Assembly: GCA_002433025.1 (NCBI GenBank)
Contig: DJGZ01000068.1
Location: forward strand, 56,563-120,562
Direction: 5' to 3'
Source of the DNA: Bacteroidales bacterium UBA5833
GTDB lineage: Bacteria > Bacteroidota > Bacteroidia > Bacteroidales > Lentimicrobiaceae
DNA length: 64,000 nt
Below are positions 27,339 through 35,691 of this stretch, in pieces. The translations under genes and the position numbers were made by a program. A model generated the notes under the pieces. That model made no database searches and had not been told where the DNA came from. It was given only the letters and a program-made list of their open reading frames with translations. How positions within the stretch are numbered: the stretch's first letter is position 1; the number at the start of each line of letters is the position of its first letter.

Positions 27339-28817
27339 ATGAAAAAGATATTTCTCTCATTGCTGTTTTTAGCGATCAGTTGCCCGGTGATACTTGCTTC
27401 TCCGACTATCTACACTCCTGAACTTGTTTCGCCCGGTAACAATCAATCCGGCGTTGCTCCGAATGTGTTGCTCGACTGGAATGCAGTGGTTGGAACGACA
27501 GGGCTTCATTACATTGTCCACCTTAGTCAGGATAATGCATTTGCCAATCCGGTGGAATTCTCGACAGATCTCACCAGGTACAATATGGCCAATCTTTTGT
27601 TTGGGCAGACTTATTACTGGAAAGTGAGGGCCGTTGACCAGACCGGAACTTCCGACTGGACTGAAACCCGCGCATTTACAGTGGTGGCCCGGCCTATTCT
27701 GCGACGCCCTTCGAACAATGCCAACAATCAGGACGCCAATGTGCTGCTGCAGTGGGATGCCATTACAGGAGTAAGCCATTTTGACTACCAGGTTGATACC
27801 ACCGCCGACTTCAACAGCCCCTTTGCCTATATCACTTCTGTAAACGGGTCACTGAAAGAGGTGAATGCTGCAAACCTGCTTTTCGGTACCGGTCATTATA
27901 TCAGGCTCAGGGCAAGGCACGCAGCCGATACATCCGCCTGGACCGCAACTGCCTTTTTTACGGTTACCAATACCTTTAACCTGACCAGGCCGAATGACAA
28001 TGCCGTTGACGTGGTTCCCGATGCAGAATTCCAGTGGGCCCAGGTTAAAGGCATCAATAAATACAATATCTATTTGTCTACAGAGCCTGAAATGATTCAT
28101 TACGATGTTTACAATGTGGCTGCTACTGCTACCCGTACCAAACCTGATACACTGTTCTTCGGAACCCAGTATTTCTGGAAGATGTCGGCCATTCATTCAA
28201 AAGATACCCTTTTCTCCCCAAGGCGTTCATTTACCACGGTAAGTACCGTTACCCTTGCCAATCCGGCTAACAATGCAACCAATGTTGTGTTGCAGCCTTC
28301 GCTGTCATGGAAAAAAATCACCGGTGTGCTGAGGTATCAGTTGCAGCTTGCTTCCAACGCCGATTTCAACAATGCCAGGAATTACAGCATTAACGCCACT
28401 ACTTCGGCCGGAGATGAGCAGTTCAGGGTTCCGCTCCATGTGCTCGACAGCGCAGGCACTTATTATTGGAGGGTCAATGCCATCAGCAGCCGTGATACTA
28501 CTGAATGGAGTGCAACATGGAACTTTCGGTGTGTAGCACTTGGAATCGATAATCCTTCAGGTACAATTGCCGGGTTGAATGTTTATCCGGCGCCGGCAAC
28601 GGATTTCGTGACCATTCGTATGAAGAATTCTATTAATGGCGGAGCTACAATCAAGGTTCTTGACCTGCTTGGAAAAACCCGCATCAATCGCGATGTTCAG
28701 GTTGAATCCGGATTGGTCACTAACTTTGATCTTGGTTCTTTATCCGATGGTGTTTATATGCTACTGATAGAAATGAACGGATCAACTGCCACGACAAAAA
28801 TTGTTGTACGGCATTAA
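27339..28817 (+). CDS. T9SS cargo protein with four fibronectin III-like repeats
   Basis: The 492 residues begin with a signal peptide (MKKIFLSLLFLAISCPVILA). I chose the ATG at 27339, not 27300, because the signal starts there. Four repeats of about 95 residues follow, each with a P.NNA opening and a FGxxYYWKVRA-like strand (LLFGQTYYWKVRAVD; LLFGTGHYIRLRAR; LFFGTQYFWKMSA; AGTYYWRVNAIS). The C-terminus LNVYPAPATDFVTIRM through LSDGVYMLLIEM is a type A T9SS sorting domain. It is an extracellular adhesion or carbohydrate-binding candidate; no enzyme signature was seen. It begins 56 bp after the preceding cargo gene and ends before a strong terminator. Confidence 0.85.
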   Translation: MKKIFLSLLFLAISCPVILASPTIYTPELVSPGNNQSGVAPNVLLDWNAVVGTTGLHYIVHLSQDNAFANPVEFSTDLTRYNMANLLFGQTYYWKVRAVDQTGTSDWTETRAFTVVARPILRRPSNNANNQDANVLLQWDAITGVSHFDYQVDTTADFNSPFAYITSVNGSLKEVNAANLLFGTGHYIRLRARHAADTSAWTATAFFTVTNTFNLTRPNDNAVDVVPDAEFQWAQVKGINKYNIYLSTEPEMIHYDVYNVAATATRTKPDTLFFGTQYFWKMSAIHSKDTLFSPRRSFTTVSTVTLANPANNATNVVLQPSLSWKKITGVLRYQLQLASNADFNNARNYSINATTSAGDEQFRVPLHVLDSAGTYYWRVNAISSRDTTEWSATWNFRCVALGIDNPSGTIAGLNVYPAPATDFVTIRMKNSINGGATIKVLDLLGKTRINRDVQVESGLVTNFDLGSLSDGVYMLLIEMNGSTATTKIVVRH

Positions 28818-28835
28818 GAGACTAGACAGAACTCA

Positions 28836-28870
28836 AGGCCCTGGTTGTTTTTACAGCCAGGGCCTTTTTT
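28836..28870 (+). terminator. Intrinsic terminator of the two T9SS cargo genes
   Basis: AGGCCCTGG (28836-28844) pairs with CCAGGGCCT (28857-28865), followed by a run of T. It lies 19 bp past the stop codon. Confidence 0.88.
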
Positions 28871-29270
28871 AAGCGCTCAGGGTATGTTATATTGCCGTTA
28901 GCAAAACGGCAATTGTTTGTTTTGTCGAACCAGGATTAAGCATTTGAAGAATTTGTTTGAGCGATTAATTGTTTGAAATTAGTACAATAAAAATTGTTCC
29001 GGACAATAACTGTTTCTGGTTTTCCCTGATTAAATCAATCGTTCAGTCCTGGAGGCCTTCCGTTGATCAATGCGGGATGAAGATGATATTAATAGGCTAT
29101 AAGCTTGCTGTTTAAGATTTTAATTACCCGTCCGGGAAGTTCTTGATTGTGAATTCTTTTATTCTATCGCTTTAATCTTTGATAACACATACACTGAATA
29201 CTTACTTATCAACCCTGTACCAGGAATATGCAACTTGGTAAGTCTGATCCGGAATTAAAATTTTTATTTC
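28871..29270. other. Intergenic region between convergent genes
   Basis: This AT-rich stretch of about 400 bp contains one further hairpin, ATTGCCGTT/AACGGCAAT at 28891-28913, followed by TGTTTGTTTTG, which may be a backup terminator. The remainder up to the ndh stop codon shows no gene or clear signal. Confidence 0.55.
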
Positions 29271-30542
29271 TTATTGGTTTTCGTGACAGGGATCCTTATC
29301 ATCAGTCAGTATCAGTCTTAGTGATGAATTTTTAGAAAAGTAAATCCATGCCCAGTTTATAAATACAATTAATTTGTTCCGTACACTGAGAATAAGCATA
29401 AGATGCAGGAACATCCATATGAACCATGCAAAATATCCTTTGAAATTTAGAAACGGAAAATCAACCACGGCCTTGTTTTGTCCAATCGTTGCCATTGAGC
29501 CCCAATCCCTGTATTCATATTCAACAGGTGAGTACCCTTTGATTATCCGCGTTAAGTTCTTCGCTAAATTTTTAGCCTGATTGATGGCAACATTGGCAAC
29601 CTGTGGATGTCCCTTCGGATATTTGGACGTTTCCATAAAGGCTACATCCCCAATGGCATAAATATTATCGCTGCCGATAACCTTATTTATCCGGTCTACT
29701 TTAATCCGGTTTGTCTGAGTGCGGCAATCCTGGGATAATCCATTAATATAATTTCCCGTTACGCCTGCTGCCCAGATTACTGTTTTTGTTCTGATAGTTT
29801 CACCATTATTAAAGGAAAGGATATTGCCATCATAAGCTGTAACAAATCTTTCGGTTAATATTTGAACCCCCATTTCGCGCAGATACTTTTCAGAAGCAGT
29901 TTTTGCCTTATTGCTCATAGTGTTCAGGGTGTTGCGGCTGCCCTCCACCAGGTAGATCTGAAACTTGCTGAAATCGATCCTGTGATAATCTTTTGGCAAA
30001 ACGTTTTTCCTGATTTCAGCATAGGCGCCTGCCAATTCAACTCCTGTTGCTCCGGCTCCAACAATAACCAGATTAAGAAACGGCTCTCTTTCATCTTCTT
30101 TTAAAGAAATGATCTTTTCAAAAGTTTTTAATGTATGGTTTCTGATCTTTATAGCATCATAGGTTGTTTTCAGAGGAAATGAATGTTTGCAGATCTCACG
30201 ATTGCCGAAGAAATTTGTCCTGCAACCTGTTGCAATAATCAGGATATCATAATAAAATTCACCTATACCTGAACTTATTCTGTTTTGGTCCGGCGAGATC
30301 AGACTGACTTCAGCGAATCTGATCTGAACATGCTTTTTGTTTCTGAAAATATGCCGGAAAGGGAATGATATATTGGCTGGTTCAATCTGTGATGTGGCTA
30401 CCTGATAAAATAGTGGCTGAAACTGATGGTGATTGATCTTGTCAAACAGCGTAACCTCATATAGGCTTGGATCAAGCCGTCTTGCAACCTGAATACCTGC
30501 AAACCCTCCGCCAATAATAATTACTTTCTTTCTGCTCATCAT
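29271..30542 (-). CDS. ndh: Type II NADH dehydrogenase (NDH-2)
   Basis: The 423-residue flavoprotein has an N-terminal FAD-binding motif VIIIGGGFAGIQVARRL and a second nucleotide-binding motif VIVGAGATGVELAGAYAE for NADH (about 160-178). The NDH-2 signature AAGVTGN and IYAIGDVAFME are also present. The C-terminal part has a hydrophobic amphipathic segment (FAWFIWMFLHLMLIL) for membrane attachment. It transfers electrons from NADH to quinone without proton pumping, which fits with the ACIII quinol oxidase path in the same window. An adjacent second Met is an equal start. Confidence 0.93.
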   Translation of the reverse strand: MMSRKKVIIIGGGFAGIQVARRLDPSLYEVTLFDKINHHQFQPLFYQVATSQIEPANISFPFRHIFRNKKHVQIRFAEVSLISPDQNRISSGIGEFYYDILIIATGCRTNFFGNREICKHSFPLKTTYDAIKIRNHTLKTFEKIISLKEDEREPFLNLVIVGAGATGVELAGAYAEIRKNVLPKDYHRIDFSKFQIYLVEGSRNTLNTMSNKAKTASEKYLREMGVQILTERFVTAYDGNILSFNNGETIRTKTVIWAAGVTGNYINGLSQDCRTQTNRIKVDRINKVIGSDNIYAIGDVAFMETSKYPKGHPQVANVAINQAKNLAKNLTRIIKGYSPVEYEYRDWGSMATIGQNKAVVDFPFLNFKGYFAWFIWMFLHLMLILSVRNKLIVFINWAWIYFSKNSSLRLILTDDKDPCHENQ

Positions 30543-30663
30543 CAGTCACATTAATTTGAGGATATGCTTATTGCTGTTAGTTGAGAACCGGCATATAAAT
30601 GTTCCCTTTCGTCGGATAAACTAGTTGGGAGAATAGAGTAAACAGGGAGTTTGCCGTTATGTT

Positions 30664-31428
30664 TTAATCGTATCTTTTCCCGATCCCTGCGCTGAGGTAA
30701 AGCGTAAAGAAGAATTGAGAAGGATCACGGAAGGCCATGATGGGAACCGGTTTGGCAAATATGTCCAGCGCGATGCCAGCTTCCACGGTTTTTGGCTTCT
30801 GATTGACCGTGCCATATTCTACATTCAGGCCGGTTTTGAGGTAAATGCCCGGGTATGGCTTAAGTTGGTTGAAACCTTTGGTGAAAGAAGCCCGGCCATA
30901 AATATTATCAGGGAAATGATTTTCGGGATCGTAACGTTCGGTGACCGTAATGTACCGGTAGGTGCTTTCATCCAGCTTGATGATGTTGAGGTAAACAGGT
31001 TTTGTAAATGCAACCGAAAGGCCTCCCGAATAGAAGAGTCTGAGCTCAACGCCGCCGAAGTAAGGCTTCCTGTTAAGCATCCGTTGCTGTCCCGCTCCGG
31101 CCCTGAGCATATAAATGGCATTAAGTTTTCCGTAGTAATAGCTGCGGGTGTTGGTAAAAAACGGATTGATGGATTTTATCTCCTTGCTGTCCTTCATTTC
31201 AAGCAGGTTGGCTTCAAACATCCACTTTGTGAAAATGCTCTGGTTCCTGCCTGTCCTGAATTCTAATCCCCAGCCATTACTGTGAATGATCAGGCTTCCG
31301 TTCATCTCTTTCCGGAAAAGTACATTGTCTGCTATGCTGTCGTAATCCTCATCAACCTGTGCATAAAGATCAACAGAGGTGAAAAGAAGCAACATTGCCG
31401 ACGGAAGAAGAAAAAGGAACCGATTCAT
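30664..31428 (-). CDS. Putative outer-membrane protein of unknown function
   Basis: The 254 residues begin with a signal peptide (MNRFLFLLPSAMLLLFTSVDLYA). I chose the ATG at 31426-31428, not 31467, for that reason. The mature part alternates beta strands (GWGLEFRTGRNQSIFTKW, YYYGKLNAIYMLRAGAGQQRML, PYPGIYLKTGLNVEYG) and ends LYLSAGIGKRYD, compatible with a small beta-barrel. I recall similar lone proteins in Bacteroidota but no name. No operon partner is evident; a small lipoprotein gene follows divergently placed signals upstream. Confidence 0.72.
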   Translation of the reverse strand: MNRFLFLLPSAMLLLFTSVDLYAQVDEDYDSIADNVLFRKEMNGSLIIHSNGWGLEFRTGRNQSIFTKWMFEANLLEMKDSKEIKSINPFFTNTRSYYYGKLNAIYMLRAGAGQQRMLNRKPYFGGVELRLFYSGGLSVAFTKPVYLNIIKLDESTYRYITVTERYDPENHFPDNIYGRASFTKGFNQLKPYPGIYLKTGLNVEYGTVNQKPKTVEAGIALDIFAKPVPIMAFRDPSQFFFTLYLSAGIGKRYD

Positions 31429-31481
31429 TAATATCCTGATAAGAGTTGAGCAAAAGTACACAAACAATATGCCGTATCAAA

Positions 31482-31510
31482 CAAAAAAAGCCCATGATTA
31501 ATCACAGGCT
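31482..31510 (-). terminator. Intrinsic terminator of the small lipoprotein gene
   Basis: On the minus strand AGCC...GGCT encloses TGATTAATCA, a self-complementary stem with two wobble pairs, followed by seven T. It lies 23 bp past the lipoprotein stop codon. Confidence 0.7.
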
Positions 31511-31532
31511 GTAGCAGGACGATCTGAGATCA

Positions 31533-31661
31533 TCAGCGGTTTCTCTCAATCTTATATCTGCTTGCCTCACCGTAAGCAGCGCACTTACTACTCGACTGGC
31601 ACGCAGACAAAATCAATCCCAGAGAAACTACAACCAGCAATGATAAAACAATTTTTTTCAT
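31533..31661 (-). CDS. Small lipoprotein (42 residues)
   Basis: The frame opens at 31793 but a natural start is the ATG at 31659-31661, giving MKKIVLSLLVVVSLGLILSAC, a lipoprotein signal with lipobox LSAC. The mature 22 residues are CQSSSKCAAYGEASRYKIER and a final NR. I recall short lipoproteins with the KCAAYGE core across Bacteroidota, function unknown. A perfect -7 box lies 31 bp upstream and a terminator follows, which supports a real independent gene. Confidence 0.7.
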   Translation of the reverse strand: MKKIVLSLLVVVSLGLILSACQSSSKCAAYGEASRYKIERNR

Positions 31662-31692
31662 AATTTTACTCAGTTGAGTGACATTTTTTTTA

Positions 31693-31700
31693 CAAAGATA
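31693..31700 (-). promoter_or_regulatory. -7 box of the small lipoprotein gene
   Basis: TATCTTTG on the minus strand is an exact TAnnTTTG match 31 bp before the ATG. No clear TTTG box was found. Confidence 0.4.
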
Positions 31701-31742
31701 AACTGCCTGGTAATGTAACTTAAAAAACAAGTTTATATTGTT

Positions 31743-31750
31743 TATGTTTG
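31743..31750 (+). promoter_or_regulatory. -7 box of ung
   Basis: TATGTTTG matches TAnnTTTG exactly, 22 bp upstream of the ung ATG. It lies back to back with the lipoprotein promoter. Confidence 0.4.
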
Positions 31751-31772
31751 AAATGCCTAAAAGTAACGCCTG

Positions 31773-32453
31773 ATGACAGAAATTAATCCGCAAATTGAAG
31801 AAAGCTGGAAGAAAATACTTTTTGCTGAGTTTGGTAAACCATATTTCGGGGAACTTAAATCTTTCCTGGTATCAGAGAAAACACACCATGCAGTATACCC
31901 GCCCGGATCAAAGATATTTGAAGCCTTCAACCGGACTCCCTTCGGGAAGGTTAAAGTAGTATTGCTGGGTCAGGATCCTTATCACGGGCCTGGCCAGGCG
32001 CACGGGCTTTGCTTTTCGGTGCCTGCGGGGATTCCTTTCCCTCCTTCGCTGCAAAATATTCTGCGTGAGTTGCAGACCGATCTCGGTTTTCCATATCCGT
32101 CAAACGGCGACTTGTCGAAGTGGGCTGATCAGGGTGTGTTTCTGCTCAATGCGACCCTCACGGTCAGGGCCAATCAGGCCGGATCTCATCAGGGCAGGGG
32201 ATGGGAAACGTTCACCGATTCTGTCATCAGTGCTTTATCATCCGGGCGGGATAAACTTGTATTTCTGCTCTGGGGAAAGTATGCCCAAAACAAGAGATCC
32301 CTTATCGATACATCAAAACACTTTATATTGGAAGCTCCGCACCCCTCGCCATTAAGCGTATATCGCGGTTTTTTCGGGTGCCGGCATTTCTCGCAAACAA
32401 ACCAGCTTCTTGTCGATGCGGGTTTGTCACCGGTTGACTGGAAACTTGATTAG
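31773..32453 (+). CDS. ung: Uracil-DNA glycosylase
   Basis: The 226-residue family 1 enzyme removes uracil from DNA. All signature segments are visible: the catalytic GQDPYHG with the water-activating Asp (about 67-73), FPPSLQNI, LLNATLTVRANQAGSHQ, LLWGKYAQ and HPSPLS with the active-site His near 192. Length is typical for bacterial Ung. A -7 box directly precedes it. It stands alone, divergent from the small lipoprotein. Confidence 0.97.
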   Translation: MTEINPQIEESWKKILFAEFGKPYFGELKSFLVSEKTHHAVYPPGSKIFEAFNRTPFGKVKVVLLGQDPYHGPGQAHGLCFSVPAGIPFPPSLQNILRELQTDLGFPYPSNGDLSKWADQGVFLLNATLTVRANQAGSHQGRGWETFTDSVISALSSGRDKLVFLLWGKYAQNKRSLIDTSKHFILEAPHPSPLSVYRGFFGCRHFSQTNQLLVDAGLSPVDWKLD

Positions 32454-32589
32454 TAGTCAGCAGGTTAAGGATTCCACTATTCCGGATTTGTCAGACGATT
32501 CCCGGTGAAAAAATCAGCGGAGGCTTTTGTGCATTTGATGGTATACTTCTCCATTCTCAGGATGTTTTTTATGTTATGTGGTAAATTAT

Positions 32590-32620
32590 TTTGAAATATT
32601 TAAGAATTGCAATATTTTAG
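32590..32620 (+). promoter_or_regulatory. Promoter of the FadL-type porin gene
   Basis: TTTG at 32590-32593 is followed after exactly 19 bp by TATTTTAG (7 of 8 of TAnnTTTG). This is the most complete promoter match in the window and lies 24 bp upstream of the ATG. Confidence 0.6.
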
Positions 32621-32644
32621 CTAACCTAACCAAATACGAACCAC

Positions 32645-34255
32645 ATGAAAAAAACATTACTGGTTTTATCATTCGGTGCCTTCGCCATCACTTCATTAGC
32701 AGGTGGTATAGTGCACAACACGAATCAGAGTGCCTCTTTTATCCGAATGCCTGCAAGGGATGCTTCTTTGGGTCTGGATGGTGTGTATTACAATCCTGCC
32801 GGCCTAACGCAGCTCAAAGATGGATTTCACCTCTCCCTTAACAATCAGTATATTACACAGACCAGGAAAATTTATACCAACTTTCCAGGGCTTAACCGTG
32901 ATGGTTTTGAAGGAAATGTTGTTGCTCCGCTGTTTCCTTCAGTATATGCAGCTTACAAAACAGGAAAACTTGCATTCTCACTCGGCTTCAACCCGATTGG
33001 AGGCGGTGGAAGTGCCTTGTTTGAAGACGGTCTGCCTTCCTTTGAGATGCAGGTAGCCGGTATTCCTGGTTCTTTAAGTAATGCAGGTATCCAAACTACA
33101 AAGTATAGTTTTGATACTGAGTTTGAAGGCAGGTCGGTTTTTTATGGCGTTCAGGCCGGCGCTTCCTACCAGGTGAATGAGGTTCTTTCCGTCAGTCTTG
33201 GCTTACGTTATGTGATGCTGAACAACAGCTACAAGGGTCATCTTTCTGATATTATGATCAACCCTGTGTTTTCTGCTTTGAACTATACCGGAGAGATGGT
33301 AAGTGCTCCTGTGTTTTTCGGTGAATTGAGCGGATATCTCGGAAACGTTTCTGCCAATCTTGGTGCTGTAGGTTCATCGCTGCAGCCGGTGCTTGATGGA
33401 GGCGGAGGAAATGTTCCCCTCTCCAACGGTACTTCAGCCGGCCTGACAGCCCAGGAAGTGGCCACGCTTCAGGGAACCATCGCAGCGCTTGGCGGCGATC
33501 CCTCAAATATGACCATTGCAGAAGCCCAGGGATTTTTTGTAGCAGCTTCAGCAGGTTATGCGGCAAATTCTCAGGCTATGGCCGGGAATGCGGCAGCAAC
33601 CCGTGATAAGGAAGTTGATGCGGCGCAGAGCGGAACCGGCATCGTTCCCATTATCGGAGTAAATCTGAAGTTTGAGCGGTTCAATATCGGCCTGAAATAT
33701 GAGCATAAAGCCAGCATTAAGGTTAAGAACAGCACCAAAGTGGATGATGTTGGTTTGTATCCTGATAAAGCTGAAGTTCCGAGTGATCTGCCGGCAATGT
33801 TTACTGCCGGAATTGGCTTTGATGCAACCGAAAAGCTGAAAGTAAGTGCCGGACTGCATTATTATTTTGATAAAAATGCTGAATACGGTAAAAAGCTTGA
33901 CGGCGAATATGTGAAGAATGATAAAGTGATGGATAAGAATTTCTGGGAATTTGCCCTGGGACTTGAATATGCCATTAACGAAAAATGGCTGGTCAGCGCT
34001 GGTTACCTCCGCACCCAGACCGGTGTGATGGACCTGTATCAGACCGACCTGAGTCATAGTCTTTCAACAAACAGTATTGCTGCAGGCCTTCGTTATATGG
34101 TTAACGAAAAAATCGGGATTAATCTTGGTGCCATGAATACCGCTTATGTTGAAGATACCAGAGATTTCCCGGCAGCAGCTCCGTTGCCTGCATACACCGA
34201 AACCTATAACCGCAGCGCCTTCACCGTAGCGCTTGGAATCGATATCAGTTTCTAA
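32645..34255 (+). CDS. FadL/TodX (OmpP1) family outer-membrane transport protein
   Basis: The 536 residues have a signal peptide (MKKTLLVLSFGAFAITSLAG) and the OmpP1/FadL opening NQSASFIRMPARDASLGLDGVYYNPAGL, which corresponds to the N-terminal plug of these 14-stranded barrels for hydrophobic compounds. Strand-like segments continue to the end (AFTVALGIDISF, final Phe). A central insert of about 100 residues, 225-325, rich in Ala, Gly and Ser with little strand character, is larger than I would expect. It is a single gene with its own promoter and terminator. The substrate, likely a long-chain fatty acid or other hydrophobic molecule, is not determined. Confidence 0.88.
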   Translation: MKKTLLVLSFGAFAITSLAGGIVHNTNQSASFIRMPARDASLGLDGVYYNPAGLTQLKDGFHLSLNNQYITQTRKIYTNFPGLNRDGFEGNVVAPLFPSVYAAYKTGKLAFSLGFNPIGGGGSALFEDGLPSFEMQVAGIPGSLSNAGIQTTKYSFDTEFEGRSVFYGVQAGASYQVNEVLSVSLGLRYVMLNNSYKGHLSDIMINPVFSALNYTGEMVSAPVFFGELSGYLGNVSANLGAVGSSLQPVLDGGGGNVPLSNGTSAGLTAQEVATLQGTIAALGGDPSNMTIAEAQGFFVAASAGYAANSQAMAGNAAATRDKEVDAAQSGTGIVPIIGVNLKFERFNIGLKYEHKASIKVKNSTKVDDVGLYPDKAEVPSDLPAMFTAGIGFDATEKLKVSAGLHYYFDKNAEYGKKLDGEYVKNDKVMDKNFWEFALGLEYAINEKWLVSAGYLRTQTGVMDLYQTDLSHSLSTNSIAAGLRYMVNEKIGINLGAMNTAYVEDTRDFPAAAPLPAYTETYNRSAFTVALGIDISF

Positions 34256-34275
34256 AAAAAAGTTAATTTTTAACT

Positions 34276-34310
34276 AAGGACCGGCCCTGAAAGGGCCGGT
34301 CCTTTTTTTG
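34276..34310 (+). terminator. Intrinsic terminator of the FadL-type gene
   Basis: AAGGACCGGCCCT (34276-34288) pairs perfectly with AGGGCCGGTCCTT (34292-34304) across a 3-base loop, and a run of T follows. Confidence 0.93.
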
Positions 34311-34403
34311 TAATTGCTTTATAATTAATTTATTATAATAATGACAATCTTTGTGTAATGCTCAGTATCCGGATTACGGGTGTCGCGTTTTCCGGCAAAA
34401 TAG

Positions 34404-34411
34404 TACTTTTG
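34404..34411 (+). promoter_or_regulatory. -7 box of the M23/LysM gene
   Basis: TACTTTTG is an exact TAnnTTTG match 17 bp upstream of the ATG at 34429. An intervening ATG (34415) opens a 7-codon frame only. It supports the 34429 start despite the unusual leader peptide. Confidence 0.35.
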
Positions 34412-34428
34412 TGACATGATAACATGCC

Positions 34429-35505
34429 ATGAGAGCTAATCCGGAGATAAATCAGAAATTTCTACTTTGCGTCCTGCACAGATATTTCTGCATGTTATAT
34501 GGAAAGCTGTATCCTTTCTTCCGGTCGGTTCTTGATCGATCTGGCATATCTTTCAGATATCAGAGTATTTTGACCGCTTTTTTGTTGCTGGCTGTATTAC
34601 CACCTCCCGGCTTTGCACAATCATTTACCATTGATACCAGTGCTTTTTTGAATGAGGAGCGGGAATATCTGAGAATACAAAAGATGCCGGAGCATGACGC
34701 TGAATCAACTAATGAAGAGGAGTTGCTTACTGAAGAGGACGGTGACAATTTTGTGCCGGAAGATATGATTTTTGTGCCCTCGGATGTATTATACAATAAC
34801 AGGTGGGATACGCTGTATATAAGGACAGGCAGGATTGATGCGGCCGGTATGTCTGATTCGGTGCTGCTGCTGTTGAATAATCCGGCGGAAACACCTTTTG
34901 CTTTTCCGCATAAAGGAAAGCTTATTTCTAAGTATGGGCAGCGGGGAAGCCGGTTTCATGCCGGTATGGATATAAAGCTTGAGACAGGTGACACCGTAGT
35001 GAGCGCTTTTGACGGGAAGGTGAGGATTGCCAGGGTGATGAGCGGATACGGAAAAATGGTGGTGATCAGGCATCATAACGGTCTGGAGACGGTTTACAGC
35101 CACTTGTCAAAAATTCTGGTAAATATCAATCAGGAAGTCAAAGCAGGAGAGCCGGTCGGATTGGGTGGCAGAACAGGCAGGGCGAGCACCACCCACCTGC
35201 ATTTCGAAACCCGTTTTCGCGGTGAGCATTTTAATCCCGGCAAGATCATCGATTTTGAGAATTACACTCTTCGGGTGGATACATTGCTGATATCCAAAGA
35301 ATTCTGGAGCTCCGGGCGGAGTGCTTCATCTTTGGCAAATGATGGAACGGCTTCATCCGGAAGTAAATATCATACGATAAGGTCGGGAGACACCCTCTCG
35401 AAAATAGCCAGACGATACGGCACAACGGTAAACCAATTGTGCAGAATTAACGGCATCAAACCAACCAAAGTGCTCAGAATCGGCTCACGAATCAGGGTTG
35501 CGTAA
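34429..35505 (+). CDS. M23 family peptidoglycan endopeptidase with LysM domain
   Basis: The 358 residues have an unusually long N-terminal part before the hydrophobic export segment (SILTAFLLLAVLPPPGFAQ, about 46-64). The M23 zinc peptidase domain (about 160-275) contains HAGMDIKL and the HLHFE motif, both with the metal-binding residues intact, so it is likely active, cutting cross-bridges in the cell wall. A C-terminal LysM domain (about 313-357, YHTIRSGDTLSKIARRYGTT) binds peptidoglycan. An alternative start is the ATG at 34492. It probably functions in wall remodelling or cell separation. It is a single gene. Confidence 0.9.
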   Translation: MRANPEINQKFLLCVLHRYFCMLYGKLYPFFRSVLDRSGISFRYQSILTAFLLLAVLPPPGFAQSFTIDTSAFLNEEREYLRIQKMPEHDAESTNEEELLTEEDGDNFVPEDMIFVPSDVLYNNRWDTLYIRTGRIDAAGMSDSVLLLLNNPAETPFAFPHKGKLISKYGQRGSRFHAGMDIKLETGDTVVSAFDGKVRIARVMSGYGKMVVIRHHNGLETVYSHLSKILVNINQEVKAGEPVGLGGRTGRASTTHLHFETRFRGEHFNPGKIIDFENYTLRVDTLLISKEFWSSGRSASSLANDGTASSGSKYHTIRSGDTLSKIARRYGTTVNQLCRINGIKPTKVLRIGSRIRVA

Positions 35506-35691
35506 TCATTTCCTGCATTAATTGTTTCCTGATCTGCAGAACCAGCCTGGTCTACTGCTCAAAATGTATTAAATTTACCATTCATTAAGGTTAGTCAGAT
35601 TTTTTGATTTTCCGGTTAATACGGTTGTTGGATTGCAAACCATGCATCGTTAGAAAATCTGTTTAATTGCCGAACTTTTTAATATACACGG

